This document shows positions 45,190-60,809 of a DNA stretch of 64,000 nucleotides, in pieces; the first letter of the stretch is position 1, and each line of letters opens with the position of its first letter. A program made the translations under genes and the position numbers. This DNA comes from Ipomoea triloba (lineage: Eukaryota > Streptophyta > Magnoliopsida > Solanales > Convolvulaceae), in contig NC_044927.1 of NCBI RefSeq assembly GCF_003576645.1, positions 12,856,215 through 12,920,214 on the forward strand, written 5' to 3'. The notes below the pieces were generated by a model, which did no database searches, was not told where the DNA came from, and saw nothing but the letters and a program-made list of their open reading frames with translations.

Positions 45190-45631
45190 TCGTCCTGTGC
45201 CACTTCCTAGATCACCTCACTTGGTTCGCAGGTGAGTGGCACTTAGTATGGGGGACGTACGCAGGACTGGTGTACCGTCCTCTAGGGTAGATGACGTGTT
45301 TGGGGGAAAGTCTAGAACAACTCTTTTTGTGTGAATATCTTTTGTAGCCACAGTAGTGTTAGTTTGACTAATAAAGTTGTAACCGACATGAACTTCTATG
45401 TTTTTGGACCCCAGAGGTCAATCCCTGTATATATTCGTAGCTAACCTAGCTACCTTTTGTTCCTTTCTACTGCAATATATATATAATTATGTCGGGTAGA
45501 AAATGTGTGTATCAGTTTCTTTCTTTAGCATGTGCATCTAGAGTGGACTCTTTCTTTGATCTGACAGGGTTCAATTTAGGTGTGGCGGTAACTACTCTGG
45601 TTGTACGGTATAGCCGGGCCGGGGTGTTACA

Positions 45632-47545
45632 CATTCTCCCATTTATATATTAGTCATTATTTACTTAATTTTTTAAAATTATTTCTATCTTTTAAATATA
45701 AATTTTAAAATAATTTAAATTTATAATCATTAATCAATGATAATAATTCACCTTTTCATTCTATGTTGACCACTTTTACTTGCAGAAGAGTTATTACTCC
45801 AGGTCACCAACAGTTGTAAATTTGTAATTCACACAATTTCATAATCTGTTGACCACTTTTATTTCCCTATAGAAAATCTGTAAATTTGTAATTCACACAA
45901 TTTCATAATATGTTGACCACTTTTATTTCCCTATAGAAAATAATAAAGATGGTTTAAAGTAATAAAATAGTTTTAAAATAAAGTAAAGAGAAATCACAAT
46001 TTTGATCCTTAGTATTCTCGAGTTATCAATGTGGTGCTTGATTTTCAATTTTTTGAAGTCTAATCCTCTAATTATCTCATTAGTTATAAATTTGGTCATT
46101 GTAGTGTCATATGCTCCATTTTGAATGTTACATTCGGATTTTTAAGGACAAATAAGGAATTTCACATTGTCTCATCTATTCTTCCATCTATTGATCATAA
46201 ACGTTGAAATAGGTAATCGCATTTCGGAGAACATTAATGGCCCTCGCATTATGGGAAACACTGCTATGGTGCCCATCACGCCCTTGCTCCTTCGTGGTGA
46301 GAATTCTTCGAGTTCGAGTTAAACCAAGTGTTAGTAAATTAGGAAGATCGGTCAATCTTTAGCACTGCATATGAGCTTTAATAATTGACTCATTGGCCAC
46401 TAGTCGAAAAACCCTCAAAATAGATAATCACATTTTAGGGAACACTGATGAAACCGTAGAGTCAGTCACATGATATCAGACTCAATCGCCAATGCATCTA
46501 AAACACCTTCCACAACAGCTACCATGTCCATGTCATATTACAAGCCTTCTAGATTGTCATTTCTAAGGTCGGGGCCAAGAATGTCTGGTTAGCCGGACAT
46601 TCCTTAGGATCAACTATCACTTTAATTTGCTGGTTAGGAAAAACATGATACAGAAAATGAATTACCGTTTAGAAACGTATTTGTTCAATATCCCATTCAT
46701 GTTATTGTCGATACTGATAATAAAGAACAAGAAGATCCATCACGAGATTTAGGTTGTCTACAATGTTATCAAAGTTAAAACGGTCGTCTTAATGAGTACT
46801 AGTCGCAACAAGAAATTTGCATAAGGCGAGGAAAGCTATTGATTTCATACTTCTTTATCAACTTGTTTGATCCCATTTCTTGAAATACCTTGAATACATC
46901 AATCACAAAGAAATGATGGTGGTAGAATGTGTCATTCAACTACTCTGAGGGTTGGAAATGCATGTCATTCAATATGTTGCATGATATCCACAATACATGT
47001 AAACAAATTACATCTCATCCAATTAATTTTGAAAAAAATAGTTAAATAGACTTTGCAACTATTGACGAAACAACAATTATATTCTCAAATTAAAAAAATT
47101 CCAATTAAACAATTAAATTCAATAAAATTGTGTAGCTAAGCATTTTATCGTTTTTCCAGTCACCTCCTAACTAGATCTCCCATCGTATGTTGCTTATTTG
47201 GCATAATTAATAATAATAATATATAAACCATTCTTCAATGAATCGTTCCTTAATTTTAAAACAAAACAACTTGCTACTCTGTCATTCCCTCCATTGCAAC
47301 CACCATCGCTACCCTAGATCCAGAAGAAGATGATAAATGTCATCTCCGAATCTTTTCTATATTTGGATAGAGGCAATGGATGTTGCATCTTAGATTAGAA
47401 AAAGATGATGGCTTCTCACAACCTCCAACCAACCAATATTCTTTAAAAAAATTGTAAATACAATTGTTATGACATCTTGCTTCCAGACCTGAAAAAGAAA
47501 GCTTCCACGCTCAAACCCACTCCCATCATCCATGTGAGAGTGTTT
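45632..47545. other. Intergenic, tandem repeat, no gene
   Basis: A 64-bp unit (TGTAAATTTGTAATTCACAC onward) is repeated at 45815-45878 and 45879-45942. From 46100 to 46950 the sequence is less AT-rich and looks like a decayed element, but every frame is closed. The remainder to 47545 is AT-rich. Confidence 0.5.
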
Positions 47546-47584
47546 TCCGGGACACCAGATACCACTAGATCACAAGGTCTTTGG
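47546..47584 (-). mobile_element. SINE head fragment (copy 7)
   Basis: The minus strand reads AAGACCTTGTGATCTAGTGG followed by TATCTGGTGTCCCGG, the family head with box A. Nothing of the body remains. It lies about 340 bases upstream of the DRB start codon. Confidence 0.7.
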
Positions 47585-47840
47585 CATTCAATAAATAACA
47601 TAAAATTGAAGAAAAAAGAAAAAAATCCAAATAAACAACATCAAATATTAACATGAAGATAAGTAGCAAAAAAAGTGGGGGACTAATTGCTTGAATTATT
47701 TGAATTAAGTATGTAATTGAAAGTGTTTGAAGTACAAAGGTTGAAATGCAAAATCTGAGTATAAATTGAGGGCTTATTACATACACGTAGTCCTCGTAAT
47801 CTTCCTCATATCCAGCGTGGCTTTGTATATGTGCTGAGTT

Positions 47841-47849
47841 ATAAAACAC
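47841..47849 (+). promoter_or_regulatory. Possible TATA box of the DRB gene
   Basis: GTTATAAAACA lies about 85 bases before the start codon, leaving a leader of about 50-55 bases rich in CAG. It is the only TATA-like site close enough, but dsRNA-binding genes often use weak promoters. Confidence 0.35.
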
Positions 47850-47925
47850 GAAAGGAAATATACAATTACGACAGCAGCGCAGCAGAGCAGTGAAGAGGAA
47901 AAACCTGAGGAAGTGAAAGAATAGA

Positions 47926-54186
<6,261 letters not shown>

Positions 54187-54690
54187 TCAATCTCGCATTC
54201 ATTCTGTATGCTGTCAGGGAATTTGTTGGGTAGGCAGTTGGTAGTTGTTGGAGTTTGTTTAACATTCTTGCTCTCTTTTACTGGGAAAGTTGGAACTTTG
54301 TAGGTCATATTTAGATGGTACATTAATATATTATTTCTTGTTTTGTATGTTGCATATCCCTGTGTTCAATTTATGTGCTAAGGAATGCTCATCTTGTGTT
54401 CTATTTCTGTGCTATAGAGTTGGCATGCTTAAATTGGGAAGGGTTGGAATATTTTGATATAAAAAACAATAAAGGACTAAGGCAACTCTCTGGTTTTCAT
54501 TCTTTTTTTCAGTTTATTTCATATTTCTCTTTTTCGTTTTTCCATTTTTAATTTTTTTTTAATTTTTCATTTCTCTAGAAAAATGTTTTTCTATTTTTTT
54601 AATTTCTCTATAAAAAAAACAAAAGAATTGGAAATGTTATTGCAAGGAGTTGTTTCCCTCAAAAAATCCAAAATCTTCTTTCTCTTCTTA
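54187..54690 (+). other. DRB 3' flank
   Basis: T-rich presumptive 3'UTR. AATAAAGG at about 54468 is a plausible polyadenylation signal. A T-rich low-complexity stretch follows. Confidence 0.5.
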
Positions 54691-55304
54691 GAGCATTCTT
54701 ATCTGTTTTAGTTTTTTGAGGGCCATGTGGGAATGAAGTCAGTGGAGGGAAGAAGCAAAACAAAAAAGAAGGAAAAAGAAGCATAGAAAAGCTGTCAATT
54801 TCTGAAAAAGTAGAGAAAAAAAAATTAACAAAAGTGATTTACGCGCCGCTAGGCGCGCAGCAGGTGCGCGTTTCGTGCACCTGCATTCATTTTCCATGTT
54901 TAATGCGTCAGTTTGGGCCCCACCATGATCCATTAGAGCAACATTATCTGTGGTTTATTGGGGGTTTATGTCAGAGAAAGAACCAAATGAGTAGAATCAT
55001 AACTGATATGGAAGCTTTAATTTGGAGGGTTATTTCTCCTGCAAATAACTAGGATCTTGCAGGTGAAAGAAAAAAAAAAATGCGAGCGCGTGAAGATCAC
55101 GCACCTGCTGGGGCGAGTCAGAGTGGCCGCCACAGTAACTTCCTTTTTTATTTTTTTTTGATTTCAAAAGGCAGCATTTAATTGTTTCCTTTTTCTTTTT
55201 TTTCTTTTTTATTTTTCTTCTCTTATTCTCTCTCCTAATCACACTTACAAAATCTCCTCAAAAATCACAAAATAACCCTACTGATATGGATGCTCTTACT
55301 TGCA
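54691..55304. mobile_element. MITE-like element with TTAGAGCAT termini
   Basis: The left end (TAGAGCATTCTTATCTG) and inverted right end (AAGAGCATCCATATCAG) agree at about 14 of 17 positions. Inside is a GC-rich part with CAGCAGGTGCGCG and, inverted, CGCGTGAAGATCACGCACC. It may belong to the widespread plant MITE class with AAGAGCATC termini. Target duplication unclear. Another end-like TGGATGCTCTTAG lies at 55398. Confidence 0.5.
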
Positions 55305-55574
55305 AAAATTAAAAACTCCAAAAAAACTCCCTCTCACATTAGTTATGAACTCACTTTTGGTTTATTGATTTGAAAAAACTTTCTATGATCCACAAAGTGG
55401 ATGCTCTTAGTTAGTGCTATTAGTGCTATTAGCCTACTACAGCACTCCTTTACCAACCATTAAAATTCCCCCCAAAAGAGACTCAAATGTGCAGCAACAG
55501 GACCCAGAAAACGATGTTAGAGCATTTTAACTAAAACATTAAAAAGACACGATGAACGTTATATTGATTTTGGT

Positions 55575-55830
55575 CCTCTTTGGTAAATGATGGCTGTTAG
55601 TTGATTGAGTTAGAATGTATGATTAGTTGATAACATTAGTTGATTATAGAAAATTGTTTGATAGATTAGCTGTTAGCTAATAGTTGTTTGGTATAATTTC
55701 TTTTCTCAAAAAGCTAATTGAAAAGACTACTTTGAGTAGCATTTTATTTAGTATTTTGAAGTTACAAAAAACTTATTAACCAAACAATCAATAATGATCA
55801 AATAAGCTATAGGCTAATTATTTACCAAAC
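55575..55830. mobile_element. Small MITE with TCCTSTTTGGTAAAT termini
   Basis: The left end TCCTCTTTGGTAAATGAT is mirrored at the right by ATTATTTACCAAACAGGA. The body is AT-rich with internal inverted motifs (TTAGTTGATT, AGCTAATAG). Sequence at 14000-14280 is related. No coding capacity. Confidence 0.6.
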
Positions 55831-56069
55831 AGGACAGTGGAAGCTTACTAGTAGCTTTATATCTTTTCCGTCATGCCGGCAAGGGCATGTGCGATATGGC
55901 GAAAGCAGATCAAACCAGACAAAATGCCACGTAATACTGTCAGCCTTATGATTGACTTCATGACTGGGATTAAAATATACTGTAGTATTCTACTGTTCAT
56001 CATTCTAAATTTTAAAAATTAGTTAAATGAAAATTCCAAATTTTAGAAATCAAACAGCAGAAATTCAAT

Positions 56070-56345
56070 TCATTCATTCAAATTCGAAACAAGAACATTC
56101 ATAAGGAATAAAGGAGGAGTATTCCACCATTCATTACAATCAGCAATATCTAAAGCTTTCCTAGCTAGCAAGTGAGCACCTCTATTAGCAGACCATTTAG
56201 CAAACACAAAACTAAAATCAACGAAACTTTTAGCTAAGTCTCTAATATCCTCAATAATCCTATCAAAGGAAGAGAAACCGAAATGATTAGACCTAATAGC
56301 TTCAATCACTGCCTTTGTGTCTGACTCAATTGAGCAACTGGACTC
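56070..56345 (-). pseudogene. RNase H-like domain fragment (LINE or RVT_3 type)
   Basis: The minus-strand frame ends ESDTKAVIEAIRSNHFGFSS in reading order, then IIEDIRDLAKSFVDFSFVF, AKWSANRGAHLLARKAL and a short tail. This is the C-terminal half of the RNase H fold found at the end of plant LINE polyproteins and in many plant RNase H-like proteins: the Asp after ES is one catalytic acid, and NRGAHLLAR is the conserved His-containing helix. The N-terminal part is missing beyond 56345. Probably a LINE 3' end. Confidence 0.7.
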
Positions 56346-56432
56346 CTGTTAACTCCTTCCTGGTCAATTAGCTTTACACTATGCTTCCAAATAAGCTTCA
56401 ACCTCTTCAAAGATACGACTGTCAAGAGAGGG

Positions 56433-56714
56433 TGTTATTCCAGACCAGAGCTTCCCTGACACTCCATAATTTCCAACAGATGATAAGTAGAAGACACATC
56501 TCCTTTGAGCTCTTTTAGGAGATATATATCAATGACACTTGGCAGCATCTTTGAAGTTCTTCCTTAACCAATTTCTGTTTTACTTTCCCTCCATTTTCCT
56601 TTATTCTTCACCTTTGTATATAAGCTCATATTGTACAGAACTTTGTTAGTAGTTGAATAATATTCTTTTGTTACTTTCCATAACTCAATACCTTCATTCT
56701 TTAATCTCCACAAC
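56433..56714 (+). repeat. Copia LTR
   Basis: It starts TGTTATTCCAG after a purine-rich tract CAAGAGAGGG (56423-56432) and ends CTCCACA. A primer-binding site TGGTATTAGAGC (56716-56727), complementary to initiator methionine tRNA with one change, follows. TATA-like TGTATATAAGC at 56614. A polypurine tract before and a PBS after suggest a tandem or recombined arrangement. Confidence 0.7.
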
Positions 56715-56813
56715 ATGGTATTAGAGCAGCTATTGAGGATTGATCTCATGGCAACTTGGCCTCCGATTGGTACATGATCGACTCCGATTGACAATGCTAC
56801 AGGAATTTTGCCG

Positions 56814-56984
56814 ATGACTACTCCTACGGCAGCGACTCAACCGAATGTAACAGAGGTAATCTACGATCCGCAAACTCAATCAAATCCCTACTTCTTGCAT
56901 ATTAATGAAAATCCAACATTAGTGTTGGTCTCCTCTCCCATGGATGGCACAAACTATCACCCTTTGGCAAGAGTTATGTGTTAG
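56814..56984 (+). pseudogene. Copia gag N-terminus, truncated
   Basis: An ATG 87 bases after the PBS opens 56 codons with NPYFLHINENPTLVLVSSPM and DGTNYHPLARVM. This is the typical start of plant Ty1/copia gag (NPYFIH..ENP...LVS..L.G.NYHSW). The frame ends at a TAG created at the junction with the next LTR-like sequence (56979), so nothing else of the element remains here. Confidence 0.8.
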
Positions 56985-57630
56985 GAACCCTTTGTACTTA
57001 GATTTTGATGATATCAAAGTTAGGAGTTTAGACCCCCAAATTCATCTATCAAGACAAGTCTTTATGTAGAACGAATGGATGGTAGAATCATAGTCCAGCA
57101 GAATCATCATCATGTAATATCAAGTATCAACTCGTCATTCACTATCTTACCCGAGTTGATAGCTCTCAATTGATTACAAACTAAAGACGAATCATGAAGA
57201 CCGAAGACCAAAGACTTGAAGTTCAGAAGAAAAAGACAAAGAGGTTATCAAAGGCCGAATCTTGGAAGGGTCTACCTCTTGAAGTTTATCAAGGCCGAAT
57301 GATAAATAAAGGCCATTCGAGGAGTTATGGGGCGAATGATAAAGTCAATCATTCGTAATTGAGCACTCAAGACATGAGTCGTTACACGATTTGATTGGAC
57401 AAGCTATAAACATTCTCTAAGCAATCTACAGTCTGAAGCACTTTAAAGTGTGGGGTGATTTGCCTTGGACAAACCGAGTCCTAGGAACAAATCCCTAAGT
57501 CAAATTTCATTAAATGCCATGCCCTTTTGTACAGAACTTTAGGACAAAATGTCTGCACATATTAAGGTTAAAACGACTAGAAAGTACTTGATGGTTTTCT
57601 GACCAACGGGGGTCAGCCGGCGAGCTAACA
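56979..57630 (+). repeat. LTR-like segment, TGTTAG to CTAACA
   Basis: It begins TGTTAGGAACC and ends GCGAGCTAACA, mirror-image termini as in many LTRs, and interrupts copia gag. Length 652 bp. I see no matching flanking duplication or partner, so it may be a solo LTR with one altered flank. Confidence 0.45.
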
Positions 57631-58697
57631 CTACTGGTGAAGCCAATGATAAAACATTAAAAACACTTCCTCTCAAAAACCCTCGTGTATTGTATTTTCT
57701 CGCCCCCCCTCCAAATGATCTAGGGAAGGTTTTGTACTTGGCTTTCCAACCGTTACATCCTCATTCCTACTCAAGTGTACAATTTAATCTTAATAAAACA
57801 CATTTAATACCCTCATTTTATACCCATTTACTCTCTTAATTACAGGTATCCGTTGGCTTTAACGCTTTAGTTCTTAAGGAGCAAGCTTCTCAGATGTGAA
57901 CTCTCTTTTCCTTCATCCGACCGCAGGTGCCATTCTCTCGGTATCCCTTCTGGTCGCCCGACCCCCTCACTCAGTCGGTCTCTTGCTTTTGATATTCTTC
58001 AAGCAGGGTTCCATCTTAGCCCGCATCCCAGCTCATGCCTCCGCCGATCAATTCTAAACTCATTCGCCCATCCGCCAAGTAAAGTCAGTCGCCCGAGGTG
58101 ATCTTAATCTTAATTAATCCTTCCCCAATCACCAAGCTACTGTTCTAGCCATCGAGGCTACCTGCCTTTTCCAGAACCCGCTCTATTTAGTTGAGTTCAA
58201 ATCAATCAACTGCTCGGTCTCAACTTATATTCCATCATCTAGTCCCTCACTTTCCTAGGTCTAAAGAAATGCGACTTGAGAAAGTACATGTTCTGACAAT
58301 AAGATCTGCAATCCCTGCAATATCTTCCCCTTTTCCATCCATTCCATCAATCAAATCTCTAATCTACTCGATTACCATGGAGATTTCTTACCAAATCTAT
58401 CTCCCAAATCTCCTTCAAAGATATGTCGCCTTCTCCGGTCTCATAATTATTCTTTCCTTTTATCATAAATGCCAATGACCCATCTTCTGTCCGTGAGTAT
58501 AAATAGGCCGCGTCATCCTCCTTTACTATCTCACTTTGATCTTTACTTGAATCTTTCCTTGTAGGTTGTTATGGACCAAAAGAAATATGATACCGAGACC
58601 CCGAAGCGTCGCTCAAAACGCCTGGCGAAACTAGCTTGGCACGAGATGCTCCGACAACGGAAAATCGCACATGGTGGCCACGAGACTGGTGATATGA
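57631..58697 (+). mobile_element. Relic of the LARD-like family (LTR end and ORF module)
   Basis: At 58231-58255 the sequence TCCATCATCTAGTCCCTCAC equals the LTR end and first internal bases of the element at 22959-26657. Then come a TATA box (GTATAAATAGG, about 58497), a leader and a small ORF at 58571. The part 57631-58230 is probably a diverged LTR. The relic ends abruptly at 58697 where chromovirus pol begins. Confidence 0.55.
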
Positions 58698-58741
58698 ACT
58701 GCTCCAGTACTAACCTTACCTGTTGGAACAGATGGCTATGA
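58571..58741 (+). pseudogene. Small basic ORF of the LARD-like family, truncated
   Basis: The ATG follows TTGT at the end of a leader about 65 bases after the TATA box. The 56-codon frame starts MDQKKYDTETPKRRSKRLAK and is Lys/Arg-rich, comparable to the basic start of the ORF at 24172. After about 58697 it runs out of phase through chromovirus pol and stops, so its own 3' part is lost. Confidence 0.45.
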
Positions 58742-60652
58742 ACTGTACACAGATGCATCTCACAAGGGACTTGGATGTGTCTTAATGCAAAAGGGAAAAG
58801 TAATAGCCTACGCATCTCGTCAATTGAAACCACATGAGGCTAATTACCCAACTCATGATCTAGAGTTAGCAGCTGTGGTGTTTGCCCTTAAGATCTGGCG
58901 ACATTACCTTTATGGAGTCACTTGCAAAATTTTCACAGATCACAAGAGTTTAAAGTACATCTTTACTCAGAGAGACCTTAATCTAAGACAAAGAAGATGG
59001 TTAGAATTGATTAAGGACTACGATCTAGAGATCCAATACCAAGAGGGCAAAGCAAACAAAGTAGCTGACGCTTTGAGTCGAAAATCAAACCATGCTCTTT
59101 GGGTATTACCCGAACAATTGTGCAAAGACTTTCAGAAGCTTAATTTGGAAATAAAAATGTGTGGTCAAGTGGAACAAGAGATGAGATTGTGTTACCTATC
59201 GGCCACTCCAACCCTATTTGAAGAGATAAAACAGGCACAAGGAGAGGATGACTGGGTAAAGGGTATAAAGGAAAAGATGATTGATGGAAAATATGGCCCG
59301 TTTGAATTGCACCAGGATGGGAGTGTAAGATTCCAAGGTAGGTGGGTGATACCTACAGGTTGTAAGAAAATAATGGACCTACTGAAGAGAGAAGGTCACT
59401 ACACACCCTATTCCGTTCATCCTAGTGGAGATAAGCTTTATAAAGATCTGAAACAAAATTTCTGGTGGGCAGGCATGAAGAAAGATACTGCCGAATTTGT
59501 TGCCAGATGCTTGAATTGTCAAAAAGTTAAGGCAGAGAGAAGTAAACCGAAGGGTTTACTACAACCATTGGAGATTCCTCAGTGGAAATGGGACTCAATC
59601 TCTATGGACTTCGTAGGAGGATTGCCAGGACTAAAGCTGGAAGTGATCAGATATGGGTTGTTGTTGATCGATTGACCAAGACAGCGAGATTCATCCCGAT
59701 GAACAAGACTTGGTCGATGGACAAAATGGAAAGAGCCTATATTAAACATGTGGTTAAATATCACGGGGTAGCATGTGATATTGTTTCAGACAGAGATTCA
59801 CGGTTTTTATCAAGATTTTGGGAAGCATTGCAAGTAGCAATGGGTACGCAACTCAAGATGAGTACAGCCTTTCATCCGGCTACTGATGGTCAAACGGAAC
59901 GAACAATACAAACATTGGAAGATATGCTCAGAGGATGCGTACTGGACTTTCAAGGGTCATGGGATGAACAATTGGACCTGATAGAATTCTCTTATAATAA
60001 TAGCTATCATACGAGTATTAAGATGGCTCCGTATGAAGCATTATATGGGCAGAAATGCCGAAGTCCTCTATGTTGGAGCGATAGGAGTGATGTGGTCATT
60101 CTTGGACCTCAATACTTGCAAGAAACCACTAAAGCCATCAAAGTGATTCAAGGGAGAATGAAAGCCGCGCAAGATCGCCAAAAATCTTATGCCGATCTGA
60201 AGCGACAATTCGTGGAATATCAGGTTGGAGAAAAAGTACTATTGAAAGTCTCGCCCACAAAAGGAGTTAAAAGATTCGGGAAGAAGGGAAAACTGAGTCC
60301 TCGGTACATGGGGCCTTATGAAATTCTGGAAAGGATAGGGAATTTAGCCTATCGACTGGCCTTACCGATGGAACTTAGTAGAGTACATAACGTGTTTCAT
60401 GTTTCTCAACTTAAGAGATATGTACCTGATGTCTCCCATATACTAGAGCCAGAAGAATTAGAAGTGGACAATTCATTGGCATATGAAGAAAGACCGATTC
60501 GTGTCTTGGACTCAAAAACCCGAGACACAAGGCGAAAATCCATCAAAATGATTAAAGTTCAATGGTCAAACCATAGCCCAGAAGAAGCTACCTGGGAGTT
60601 GGAGGACGATATGAGGGCACGCTATCCTGAATTATTTGACTCAGGTATGTAG
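58698..60652 (+). pseudogene. Chromovirus pol 3' part (RNase H, integrase, chromodomain)
   Basis: RNase H starts at its first motif ([17 protein letters not shown]) and has TDHKSL. The integrase zinc finger ([22 protein letters not shown]) and core ([43 protein letters not shown]) follow, with all three core acidic residues present. The C-terminal chromodomain is IKMIKVQWSNHSPEEATWE near 60545-60600. One frameshift near 59630 splits the frame between SMDFVGGLP and the VVVDRL motif. The rest is open to the stop at 60650-60652. Everything upstream of RNase H is missing. By chromodomain type and giant LTR it fits the Tekay/Del clade, an inference. Confidence 0.92.
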
Positions 60653-60809
60653 AGTCAATTTGCTTGATACATGTATTTAAATCAATTTGTGTGCTAGTTA
60701 AGTGCTGAATATTGGTATGTGTAAGCGGGAGAAAGTAGCGAGTTACCTTGAAACTTTAGACGATAAGGAGGAAGTTTCGAGGACGAAACTATTTTTAAGG
60801 AGGGTAGAC

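Larger units (their letters stand above)
42446..45631 (+). mobile_element. Solo giant LTR (3.2 kb) of a chromovirus
   Basis: It begins TGTAACCCTTCAC and ends GGGTGTTACA like the LTR at 60810-63728. Nothing resembling a primer-binding site follows. Flanks CATTT (42441-42445) and CATTC (45632-45636) fit a 5-bp duplication with one change. The promoter TATA is CTATAAATAG at 42964. Inside are a splice-donor-like ATTCG|GTAAAT (43116), microsatellite-rich sequence, and an ORF right after a splice acceptor (44830). It arose by LTR-LTR recombination. Confidence 0.88.
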
